In this document: positions 1 to 7,300 of the stretch, piece by piece
Layout of the letters: every line of letters starts with the position of its first letter
Position numbering within the stretch: the stretch's first letter is position 1
Origin: Pseudomonas extremorientalis
GTDB taxonomy: Bacteria > Pseudomonadota > Gammaproteobacteria > Pseudomonadales > Pseudomonadaceae
Direction: 5' to 3'
NCBI RefSeq assembly: GCF_001870465.1
Contig: NZ_MDGK01000063.1
Span: forward strand, 47,745-111,744
Length of the DNA stretch: 64,000 bases
Translations under genes and position numbers: made by a program
The notes under the pieces: model-generated
What the model saw: only the letters and a program-made list of their open reading frames with translations
The model's database searches: none
What the model was told of the DNA's origin: nothing

Positions 1-115
1 GCGTTGGGCTGCGCAGCAGCCCCAATAAGAGCACTGCAGTGTGCCAGACAGCTCCGGGGCTATGTTTTGGGGCTGCTTCGCAGCCCAACGCGGGGCAAGC
101 CCGCTCGCCACAGGT
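1..115. repeat. REPIN-type palindromic repeat (GGGCTGC-arm family) with an adjoining REP half
   Basis: Positions 1-23 and 69-91 are inverted copies of a 23-bp arm with a single mismatch; each arm is itself a small hairpin (GGGCTGC-n-GCAGCCC). A second, unrelated REP half resembling the GCGGGCAAGCCCGC family follows at about 91-115. The arms differ from the GTGGGAGGGGGC family seen elsewhere in the window. The repeat lies downstream of rlmJ (minus strand), where it could act as a 3' stem-loop. No coding sequence is seen in 1-193. Confidence 0.8.
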
Positions 116-193
116 GACTGGTTGCCCGTTCTGTCCCTTAACTGACCGGCATTATGGCTTGCCCCCTGCCATATTGTTTCTAACCAGGCGTGG

Positions 194-1030
194 TTACTCA
201 GCGATGAGCCAATCCATCTGCCATCCGCCCTGGGTCTGCCCAAGCTTCCTGGACAGCCACGGCAGCAGCTCACGCAGCTCCTCTTCCAGCCCCCACGGCG
301 GGTTGGCGATGGCCAGGCCCGAGCCAGTCAGGGTGTTGGGGGTGTCCAGCGGATGCACCAGTAACTCCACTCGCAGCAACTTCGGCGCGCCGGTGCCGGC
401 CAGGTCCTGGTAGAAACGACGCAACATGCGCTGGTCCTTCACCGGGTACCAGATGGCCGCGACGGTCTGGCGCATGCGGCCCACGGCTTCCTTGAGGGAG
501 GCGGCGCAGCGTTGCATCTCGTCGAGCTTTTCGAACGGCGGGTCGATCAGCATCAGCGCGCGCTTTTCCGGCACCGGCAACAGCGCACGCGGTACGTGCC
601 AACCTTCGCCCAGGTGCACTTTGACGCGGCGGTCGCCCTTCATGTTGTCCTTGAGCAACACGCCGTCTTCCGGGTGTTTCTCATTGAGCAGCACGCGGTC
701 CTGAGGGCGCGTCAGGCGCCGCGCCAGCTCGGGCGAACCAGGGTAGTAGCGCAACTCGCCATCCGGGTTCATCTCATGCAGCACGCGCATGTAATCGGCG
801 GTCAACGGCGGCAGGTCGCTTGCACCCCACAGGCGGGCGATGCCTTCCAGGTATTCACCGGTGCGGTTGGCCTGGTCGCCCTGCAGGTCGTACAGACCGA
901 TCCCAGCATGGGTGTCGAGGTAGGCGAACGGCTGCTCCTTGCGCGACATCAGGGCAATGAGGCGGGTCAAGGTCAGGTGTTTGAAGACATCGGCGTGGTT
1001 GCCGGCGTGAAAGGCGTGACGATAATTCAT
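194..1030 (-). CDS. rlmJ: 23S rRNA (adenine(2030)-N(6))-methyltransferase RlmJ
   Basis: The 278-residue product starts MNYRHAFHAGNHADVFKH, the signature N-terminus of the RlmJ (YhiR) family, and contains the N6-adenine methyltransferase motif DPPFE near residue 164. RlmJ uses S-adenosylmethionine to methylate A2030 of 23S rRNA in the cytoplasm. Length is typical for the family. The gene stands alone on the minus strand, divergent from metY, with 174 bp between the two starts. The upstream purine tract (AGGAGCA just before the ATG on the minus strand) is a good ribosome binding site. Confidence 0.95.
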   Translation of the reverse strand: MNYRHAFHAGNHADVFKHLTLTRLIALMSRKEQPFAYLDTHAGIGLYDLQGDQANRTGEYLEGIARLWGASDLPPLTADYMRVLHEMNPDGELRYYPGSPELARRLTRPQDRVLLNEKHPEDGVLLKDNMKGDRRVKVHLGEGWHVPRALLPVPEKRALMLIDPPFEKLDEMQRCAASLKEAVGRMRQTVAAIWYPVKDQRMLRRFYQDLAGTGAPKLLRVELLVHPLDTPNTLTGSGLAIANPPWGLEEELRELLPWLSRKLGQTQGGWQMDWLIAE

Positions 1031-1204
1031 GGTTGCTCCTGCGCAGGGGGCGAAGTTTACCTTTTACGCAAGCGTTGGTGCAGGGCAACGTGCCGGGCGG
1101 TGCTTATATCGAAAAGACAGGCTTTCACCTGAAAAAAGTCTAAATATCAATGATGACTCGGACTTATTGTGGCGATCCACACTCCAGGGAGGTCCATCAC
1201 CCTC

Positions 1205-2482
1205 ATGAAAGACGCCACCATCGCACTGCACCACGGCTTCAAGTCGGACCCGACCACCAAGGCTGTTGCTGTGCCGATCTACCAGAATGTTGCCTTCGAA
1301 TTCGACAACGCCCAGCATGGCGCCGACCTGTTCAACCTGGACGTGCCCGGCAATATCTACACGCGGATCATGAACCCCACCAACGACGTGCTGGAGCAAC
1401 GCATCGCCGCGCTCGAAGGCGGTATCGCAGGCCTGGCGGTGTCGGCCGGCAGCGCGGCGATCCACTACGCGATCCAGACGCTCACCCGCGCCGGGGACAA
1501 TATCGTCACCACCCCGCAACTCTACGGCGGCACCTACACCTTGTTCGCGCACTTGCTGCCCAGCTTCGGCGTCGATGTTCGCTTTGCCCGGGATGACTGC
1601 GCCGAAGCCATCGCCGAGCTGATCGACGACAACACCAAGCTGGTGTACTGCGAAAGCATCGGCAACCCGGCGGGCAACATCGTCGACCTGGAAGCCCTGG
1701 CCAACGTCGCCCACGCGCGCGGCGTGCCGCTGGTGGTGGATAACACCGTGGCCACACCGATCCTGTGCAAACCCATCCGGTTCGGCGCCGATATCGTGGT
1801 GCACTCGGTGACCAAGTACATCGGCGGCCACGGCAACTCCCTGGGCGGCGTGATCGTCGACAGCGGCAACTTCCCCTGGACCGACTACCCGCAAAAATTC
1901 CCCGGGCTCAACAACCCCGAGCCCGCCTATCACGGCGTGGTCTACACCGAGAAATTCGGCCCGGCCGCCTTCATCGCTCGCGCCCGCACCGTTCCACTGC
2001 GCAACACCGGCGCAGCACTGGCCCCGATGAACGCCTTCCTGCTGCTGCAAGGCCTGGAAACCCTGGCCCTGCGCATGGAGCGCCATACTGAAAACGCCCT
2101 GAAGGTCGCACAGTTCCTGCAAGGCCATGCCGAGGTAGAGTGGGTCAGCTACGCAGGCCTGCCGGACCACCCGCACCACGAACTGGCGCGGAAGTACTTG
2201 CAAGGCAAACCGTCAGCAATCCTTTCATTTGGCTTGAAGGGCGGCTATGAGGCCGGCGTGCGCTTCTATGACGCACTGCGCATCTTCAAGCGCCTGGTGA
2301 ACATCGGCGATGCCAAATCCCTGGCCTGCCACCCGGCCTCCACCACCCACCGGCAGATGAACGAGCAAGAACAGGCCAAGGCCGGCGTGAAGCCGGAGAT
2401 GATTCGCCTGTCGGTGGGCATCGAGGCCATTGAAGACCTGATCGAGGATTTGCAGCAGGCGCTGGGCTCAACTCAGCTCTGA
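1205..2482 (+). CDS. metY: O-acetylhomoserine sulfhydrylase (aminocarboxypropyltransferase)
   Basis: A 425-residue PLP-dependent Cys/Met metabolism enzyme. The Schiff-base lysine lies in HSVTKYIGGHG at about residue 204, and the N-terminal YTRIMNPTNDVLE segment is typical. It converts O-acetyl- or O-succinylhomoserine plus sulfide to homocysteine in direct-sulfhydrylation methionine synthesis. The frame is open further upstream to a GTG at 1169, but the ATG at 1205 is chosen because AGGGAGG lies about 11 bases before it and the protein then has the family's usual N-terminus. Its 3' end overlaps the convergent DUF4123 gene by 15 bp. Confidence 0.93.
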   Translation: MKDATIALHHGFKSDPTTKAVAVPIYQNVAFEFDNAQHGADLFNLDVPGNIYTRIMNPTNDVLEQRIAALEGGIAGLAVSAGSAAIHYAIQTLTRAGDNIVTTPQLYGGTYTLFAHLLPSFGVDVRFARDDCAEAIAELIDDNTKLVYCESIGNPAGNIVDLEALANVAHARGVPLVVDNTVATPILCKPIRFGADIVVHSVTKYIGGHGNSLGGVIVDSGNFPWTDYPQKFPGLNNPEPAYHGVVYTEKFGPAAFIARARTVPLRNTGAALAPMNAFLLLQGLETLALRMERHTENALKVAQFLQGHAEVEWVSYAGLPDHPHHELARKYLQGKPSAILSFGLKGGYEAGVRFYDALRIFKRLVNIGDAKSLACHPASTTHRQMNEQEQAKAGVKPEMIRLSVGIEAIEDLIEDLQQALGSTQL

Positions 2483-3151
2483 GGCCAGGTAATCAGCCAG
2501 CGCTTCATGGCTGATACCCGATCGACGCGCAAAGTAGGCGACCTTGTGCTGCAAGGTCGCCGGCGCAAAAGCGGTGTAGAGGTCGGGTCGCTGCTCTTCG
2601 AGCCACTGCAACAGGTTACCGACCAGGGTTTGCGGCGATTGCTCCTCCAAGTGCTCCAGCAAAGGTACCGGCACTCGCCACCATGGGCTGGCTTTGGCGG
2701 CAGTGACCGGGCCAGTCGCAACAGTCAGCGATTGGCCATTAATGAGGTATCGCGGGAACACCGGCAACAGCTCTTCACCGCAGCGCTGAATGATCGGCAG
2801 AAACTGCGCGCCATCCCAAAAGCGCAAAAATACCTCTTGCCCATCGGCCAGGTACACCTTGGTCAGGCTTTGCAGGTGTGCGACCACCACGTCCAATGGG
2901 CAGGACGATACGGCCAGCCAGCCCCAATCCGTGGCGTCTGTGGCGGCAGCCCATTCCAGGAACGCGCTACCTGGATCGACGATGCCTACATAGGGCATCA
3001 CCTCCTCCCAGGTCGCATAGGCCGTACTGGCCCAAACGGGATGCAAAGGCGCTCCGCCGGCCAGCGTTCGCCACGCATTCAAGGGCTGGGCGTCGCTGGC
3101 AGCGCCGAGTACTGCGAAGATCTTTTCACCAGCAAGCAAGGGTTGAAGCAT
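2468..3151 (-). CDS. DUF4123 domain protein, type VI secretion effector adaptor (Tap/TEC family)
   Basis: A 227-residue protein starting MLQPLLAGEKIFAVLG, with the DUF4123 features AWRTLAGGAPLHPVWAST near the start and a central WGWLAVSSCPLDVVVAHLQSL. Family members load a specific toxic effector onto the C-terminus of the VgrG encoded upstream. The ATG at 3151 has AGAAGGA eight bases upstream; the frame extends further, but only inside vgrG. The gene follows vgrG with a 27-bp overlap. Normally an effector gene would follow; here the next gene is metY on the other strand, overlapping tail to tail. The adaptor itself appears complete. Confidence 0.88.
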   Translation of the reverse strand: MLQPLLAGEKIFAVLGAASDAQPLNAWRTLAGGAPLHPVWASTAYATWEEVMPYVGIVDPGSAFLEWAAATDATDWGWLAVSSCPLDVVVAHLQSLTKVYLADGQEVFLRFWDGAQFLPIIQRCGEELLPVFPRYLINGQSLTVATGPVTAAKASPWWRVPVPLLEHLEEQSPQTLVGNLLQWLEEQRPDLYTAFAPATLQHKVAYFARRSGISHEALADYLASELS

Positions 3152-3177
3152 CGACGTAGAGTCCTTCTGGGTGGAGG

Positions 3178-5151
3178 TCAGGTGAGATTGCACTGGCCGT
3201 TCCTGCATCGTTCGCACTCTTCGCAAAACGGTGCACTGCGTTTCAGGCTGGCGACCTGCACACGGGACAGCGGAGCCGGGATCACTGCCAACAATTTTTC
3301 CTTCACCCCCGGCATCAACGGCGCCGCTACTGCAGCGGGCGCCCCGCCAGGCTGGATCGGCACGCTGCTGAAAATGCCACCGGCAGACAGGGTGATCGAC
3401 TGCCCACCCGCCTGAATCGTGACGGTCGCGCCCGCGTCGATGACGATGCTTTGTCCTGCGCCTATCTGGATGGTCTGCCCGGCCCGGACCTGCTGCGAAC
3501 CGCCCACCACCAGATGGTCGTCCTGCTTGAGGTCGGTCAGGCGGTTGCCATGATTTATCCGCTGTTCCTCGCCCTGCACTTCATGGTGCGATTCGCCGTC
3601 CACCGTCACCCGATGGTCATGCAGCACATGTTGCGTCCAATCCCGCTGGGCACGCAGATAGATTTCCTCGGCCCCCTTGCGATCCTCGATGCGTAGCTCG
3701 TTGTAGCCACCACCCCCAGGGCTGCTCTGGCTGCGCAAGATGCTTCGGGTCTTGTCCGCCGGCAAATCAAGGGGCACCTGTGTTGCCGCATTAGGCAGGC
3801 ACCCCATCACCAATGGCATATCCGGGTCGCCATTGACGAAGCCCACCAGGACCTCCATACCGACCCGCGGAATCAACACCGAACCGTAACGATCATGAGC
3901 CCAACCGCTGGCAACCCTCAGCCAGCAGCTGGACTGATCGTTGCGTTCACCGTTGCGGTCCCAGGCAAACTGCACCTTGACCCGGCCGTACTCGTCACAA
4001 TGGATTTCACTGTCGGCTGGCCCCGTTACCACTGCGTTCTGGTAACCCGATATGGGCGGCCGCGACATCAGGAGCGGTGTTCGAAACAGCACGTCCCAGG
4101 GCGTTACGACAAATTCATTGCTGTAGCCTTGGGAGGATTCATCGCCGTACCCTTCAGGGGCAGATTCCTCAAGCACCTGAGGCTGCCGCCCTGTATGGTG
4201 CAACTGAGTGACCAGCCACAAATCATTCCACTCCTGGCGCGGGTGCCCAGCCATCTTCAGGAACTGTCCGGTGACCAACGCCGGCTGGTCGCTATGGCCG
4301 CTGGCCTGGCAGTAATCGCTGCGATGACGCTCCAACATGCGTTGCGCCAGGTACTTGCCGCGCTCACGATCCACGAAGTGCCCTGGGTAACGCTGTTCGT
4401 TCAGAGTCGGTTGCTGCTTGCTGGAGACTGCGCTTTCCAACGTCAGGTTCGGCTTTTTGAAGTCGTAGTCCCGCAGATTCACCTCACTGGTGCGGGTCTT
4501 CAGCCGCAGAATAAAGCGCTTGATCGCAGGCCCATCGGCCACCATCCCGGAGCCGGGTGAATACGGCGTGACGTGATCCGGCTGCGCGAACACACTCTGG
4601 TCGTCGCCAAACACCAACAGGTGGCGCTCGGGGCTGTGCTGGAAGTGATAGTGAATGCCCCATTCGACACACAAGCGTTGAATGAACTCCAGATCGGTTT
4701 CGCCGAACTGAACACAATACTCACACTCGGGGTACTTGCCGCTCAGATGAAACGCGAAGGCATCAGCCTTGATTGCCTGGGCTTCCAATACCTGCGCAAT
4801 GATCTGGGGCACTGTTTGTTTCTGGAAGATCCGCTGATGCGTGCTGTGCTCCAGATAAGCCAGCTGCGGCACCAGAGTGATCTGATAGCGCGTAAGGCGC
4901 CTGCCCGAATCGCCTTGTGCGACCCGATACACCAGGCCATGAATGCCATGGCCATTGGCATCAAACCCCAGGAACGCCTGGCTGTGCAGCAGGCTCTCAA
5001 GGTCCAGGTCGGGTTGCTCGCTGACCAACTCCAGGTCAAAGCGAAAAGGCAGGCTGATGAACTCAGTCCCCATGAACCCCTGGACCTTGAACTCACTGGG
5101 CTCCCCATTGAGGGACAGGGTAAAAGCACTCTGATTGGCGGGAGCTAACAT
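3178..5151 (-). CDS. vgrG: Type VI secretion system tip protein VgrG
   Basis: A 657-residue VgrG. The N-terminal gp27-like region occupies about residues 10-300, a gp5-like OB domain containing DEYGRVKVQFAWDRNG lies at about 378-455, and a repetitive beta-helix needle (VRAGQTIQIGAGQSIVIDAGA) follows. VgrG trimers cap the Hcp tube and puncture target cells. The last 17 residues hold four cysteines (643, 646, 649, 654), a compact tail that could bind metal or be the adaptor docking site. No other T6SS structural genes are present, so this is an orphan vgrG-adaptor pair relying on a T6SS encoded elsewhere. Confidence 0.95.
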   Translation of the reverse strand: MLAPANQSAFTLSLNGEPSEFKVQGFMGTEFISLPFRFDLELVSEQPDLDLESLLHSQAFLGFDANGHGIHGLVYRVAQGDSGRRLTRYQITLVPQLAYLEHSTHQRIFQKQTVPQIIAQVLEAQAIKADAFAFHLSGKYPECEYCVQFGETDLEFIQRLCVEWGIHYHFQHSPERHLLVFGDDQSVFAQPDHVTPYSPGSGMVADGPAIKRFILRLKTRTSEVNLRDYDFKKPNLTLESAVSSKQQPTLNEQRYPGHFVDRERGKYLAQRMLERHRSDYCQASGHSDQPALVTGQFLKMAGHPRQEWNDLWLVTQLHHTGRQPQVLEESAPEGYGDESSQGYSNEFVVTPWDVLFRTPLLMSRPPISGYQNAVVTGPADSEIHCDEYGRVKVQFAWDRNGERNDQSSCWLRVASGWAHDRYGSVLIPRVGMEVLVGFVNGDPDMPLVMGCLPNAATQVPLDLPADKTRSILRSQSSPGGGGYNELRIEDRKGAEEIYLRAQRDWTQHVLHDHRVTVDGESHHEVQGEEQRINHGNRLTDLKQDDHLVVGGSQQVRAGQTIQIGAGQSIVIDAGATVTIQAGGQSITLSAGGIFSSVPIQPGGAPAAVAAPLMPGVKEKLLAVIPAPLSRVQVASLKRSAPFCEECERCRNGQCNLT

Positions 5152-5291
5152 CCGGTGTTTCTCTGCAAGGGGTAAGGGGCCGATTCTGCATCACGGCTGC
5201 CCTCTGCCGAGCACGCGCCAGACAAATCAGTAAAACCCTACAAAAACGCGTACGAATTCTCTCTGGGTCGGCGTAAAGCACACGCAAAAAA

Positions 5292-5319
5292 AGGCCCGCT
5301 ATCCATAGGAAGCGGGCCT
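5292..5319 (-). terminator. Rho-independent terminator downstream of putP
   Basis: Inverted repeat AGGCCCGCT (5292-5300) / AGCGGGCCT (5311-5319) with a 10-base loop. On the minus strand the stem is followed by a run of seven to eight T, so it terminates putP transcription, which ends at 5356. The stem also insulates vgrG from putP read-through. Confidence 0.9.
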
Positions 5320-5355
5320 CTCTTTCAACTCATCAGGCGCTTAAGGCCCGGCGAA

Positions 5356-6840
5356 TTACTTGTTGAGGTTGTAGTCTTTTTCCGCCGCATCAAAACGCTC
5401 GACCATACCCGCAGTCGGTGCGCCCATCTTGCTCACGACGTAGATCGCGAGGCTGGCGAAGATGAAGCCTGGGATGATTTCGTACAGGCCCAGCAGCTCA
5501 AAGTGTTTCCACACGATCACGGTGATCGCGCCGACCAGGATACCGGCCAGTGCGCCGTTGCGGGTCATGCCTTTCCAGATCACCGAGATCAGCACCACAG
5601 GACCGAACGCGGCGCCGAAACCGGCCCAGGCGTAGCTCACCAGGCCCAGTACGCGGTTGTTCGGGTTGGCGGCCAGGCCGATAGCGACCAGGGCCACCAG
5701 CAGCACCATGGCACGACCGACCCACACCAGCTCAACCTGGGAGGCGGTCTTGCGCAGGAAGGTTTTGTAGAAGTCTTCGGTCAGGGCGCTGGAGCACACC
5801 AGCAATTGGCAGCTCAGGGTACTCATCACGGCAGCCAGGATGGCCGACAGCAACACACCGGCAATCCATGGGTTGAACAGCAGCTTGGCCAGCTCAATGA
5901 ATACACGTTCGTGGTTTTCAGTCACAGGACCGGCCACTTCCGGGTGGGCCGAGAAGTAGGCAATACCGAAGAAGCCCACCGCCACGGTGCCGCCCAGGCA
6001 CAGGATCATCCAGGTCATGGAGATACGACGCGCCTTGGCAATCGACTTCACCGAATCCGCCGCCATGAAGCGCGCCAGGATATGCGGCTGGCCGAAGTAA
6101 CCCAGGCCCCAGCCCATCAGTGAAATGATGCCGATGAAGGTGGTGTTTTTCAGCATGTTGAAGTTGTCAGGGTTCTTGGCTTCGATGGCCAGGAAAGTGG
6201 TGTCGACGCCACCGGTGGCCAGCAGCACGATGATCGGCGTGAGGATCAGCGCGAAAATCATCAGGGTGGCCTGTACGGTGTCAGTCCAGCTCACGGCCAG
6301 GAAACCACCGACGAAGGTGTAGGCAATGGTCGCTGCGGCACCGGCCCAAAGGGCGGTCTCGTAGGACATGCCGAAAGTGCTTTCGAACAAGCGGGCACCG
6401 GCCACGATGCCGGAAGCGCAGTAAATGGTGAAGAACACCAGGATCACCACGGCGGAGATGATCCGCAGCAGGCCGCTTTTATCTTCGAAACGGCTGGAGA
6501 AGTAATCCGGCAGGGTCAGGGCGTCACCGTTGTGCTCAGTCTGGACCCGCAGGCGACCGGCGACGAACAGCCAGTTGAGGTAGGCACCGACGATCAGGCC
6601 GATGGCGATCCAGCTTTCCGACAGGCCGGACATGTAGATCGCGCCCGGCAGGCCCATCAACAACCAGCCGCTCATGTCGGAAGCACCGGCCGACAAGGCT
6701 GTCACCACGCTACCGAGGCTGCGACCGCCCAGGATGTAGTCGGAAAGGTTGTTGGTGGAGCGATAGGCCATGAAGCCGATCAGCACCATTGCTGCGATGT
6801 AGATCACGAACGTGATCAGGGTTGGATTACTAACGCTCAT
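5356..6840 (-). CDS. putP: Sodium/proline symporter PutP
   Basis: A 494-residue, highly hydrophobic protein of the sodium:solute symporter family, beginning MSVSNPTLITFVIYIAAMVLIGF with the family signature GGRSLGSVVTALSAGASDMSGWL at about residues 39-60. About 13 membrane helices are expected. It imports L-proline with sodium across the inner membrane. It is transcribed away from putA, with a shared 460-bp control region that carries five PutA-type operators. Length matches E. coli PutP (about 500 residues). A strong terminator follows it. Confidence 0.96.
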   Translation of the reverse strand: MSVSNPTLITFVIYIAAMVLIGFMAYRSTNNLSDYILGGRSLGSVVTALSAGASDMSGWLLMGLPGAIYMSGLSESWIAIGLIVGAYLNWLFVAGRLRVQTEHNGDALTLPDYFSSRFEDKSGLLRIISAVVILVFFTIYCASGIVAGARLFESTFGMSYETALWAGAAATIAYTFVGGFLAVSWTDTVQATLMIFALILTPIIVLLATGGVDTTFLAIEAKNPDNFNMLKNTTFIGIISLMGWGLGYFGQPHILARFMAADSVKSIAKARRISMTWMILCLGGTVAVGFFGIAYFSAHPEVAGPVTENHERVFIELAKLLFNPWIAGVLLSAILAAVMSTLSCQLLVCSSALTEDFYKTFLRKTASQVELVWVGRAMVLLVALVAIGLAANPNNRVLGLVSYAWAGFGAAFGPVVLISVIWKGMTRNGALAGILVGAITVIVWKHFELLGLYEIIPGFIFASLAIYVVSKMGAPTAGMVERFDAAEKDYNLNK

Positions 6841-6989
6841 AAGAGTGACGCCCTGGCTTTGTTTTTATGTAGCGGCGGTCTGTCAGACGACAACCCACTG
6901 GAAGTAGGTAGACGTAGCTGCGTGCCGCGCATTTATGACTGACGTTTCCCCAGGAAAGCCGCCAGCCGATGAACCAAACCTCAGAGGTG

Positions 6990-7228
6990 GTTGCACCTTG
7001 GGCGCGAATGCTATTCAACAAAGCAAATAAGGTGCAACCAGTTTCGCGAGAATAAGTTGCACCTTGATGTTAAATGCGCAAAACACCTCGTTTTTGCTCC
7101 TTTTCGGAGCAAGAACAGCCGATCTCAGAAGCAAACGCACCAAGGCGAAGCGGATTCCGTCGAAGGCCGGTTTTTTTCCCGATCACGATCGAAAAAATCA
7201 TGAAGAAAATGGGTTGCACCCGGTTGCA
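6990..7228. promoter_or_regulatory. put control region: five GTTGCA operator sites
   Basis: The 460-bp putP-putA gap holds five exact copies of GTTGCA: 6990-6995, 7033-7038 (inverted, as TGCAAC), 7056-7061, 7213-7218 and 7223-7228. Most are extended to GGTTGCACC. GTTGCA is the established recognition core of the PutA ribbon-helix-helix domain in enteric bacteria. Two sites are a tandem pair 10 bp apart, about 70 bp before putA. The layout fits proline-responsive autorepression of both divergent genes by PutA, whose N-terminus here is a ribbon-helix-helix domain. Confidence 0.85.
7094..7112. promoter_or_regulatory. Perfect inverted repeat in the put control region
   Basis: TTGCTCC (7094-7100) and GGAGCAA (7106-7112) flank a 5-base TTTTC spacer. 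The element sits midway between the putP-proximal and putA-proximal operator groups. It could be a separate protein site or an RNA hairpin in the putA leader. It lacks a following T run in either direction, so it is probably not an intrinsic terminator. No known regulator is recognised. Confidence 0.5.
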
Positions 7229-7300
7229 CCTCAGCATGCGCAAAGCTAATCTTGCCGCCAGCTGATGCCACTCGGTAGTGGCACCCATGAGGATAAGAAA

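Noticed and set aside
39..413. A 124-codon plus-strand frame at the window start
   Set aside because: It runs through a REPIN and the antisense of rlmJ and has a repetitive Ser-rich translation.
6991..7265. Several short frames in the put control region
   Set aside because: They overlap the GTTGCA operators, have no ribosome sites and give basic, unfamiliar peptides.
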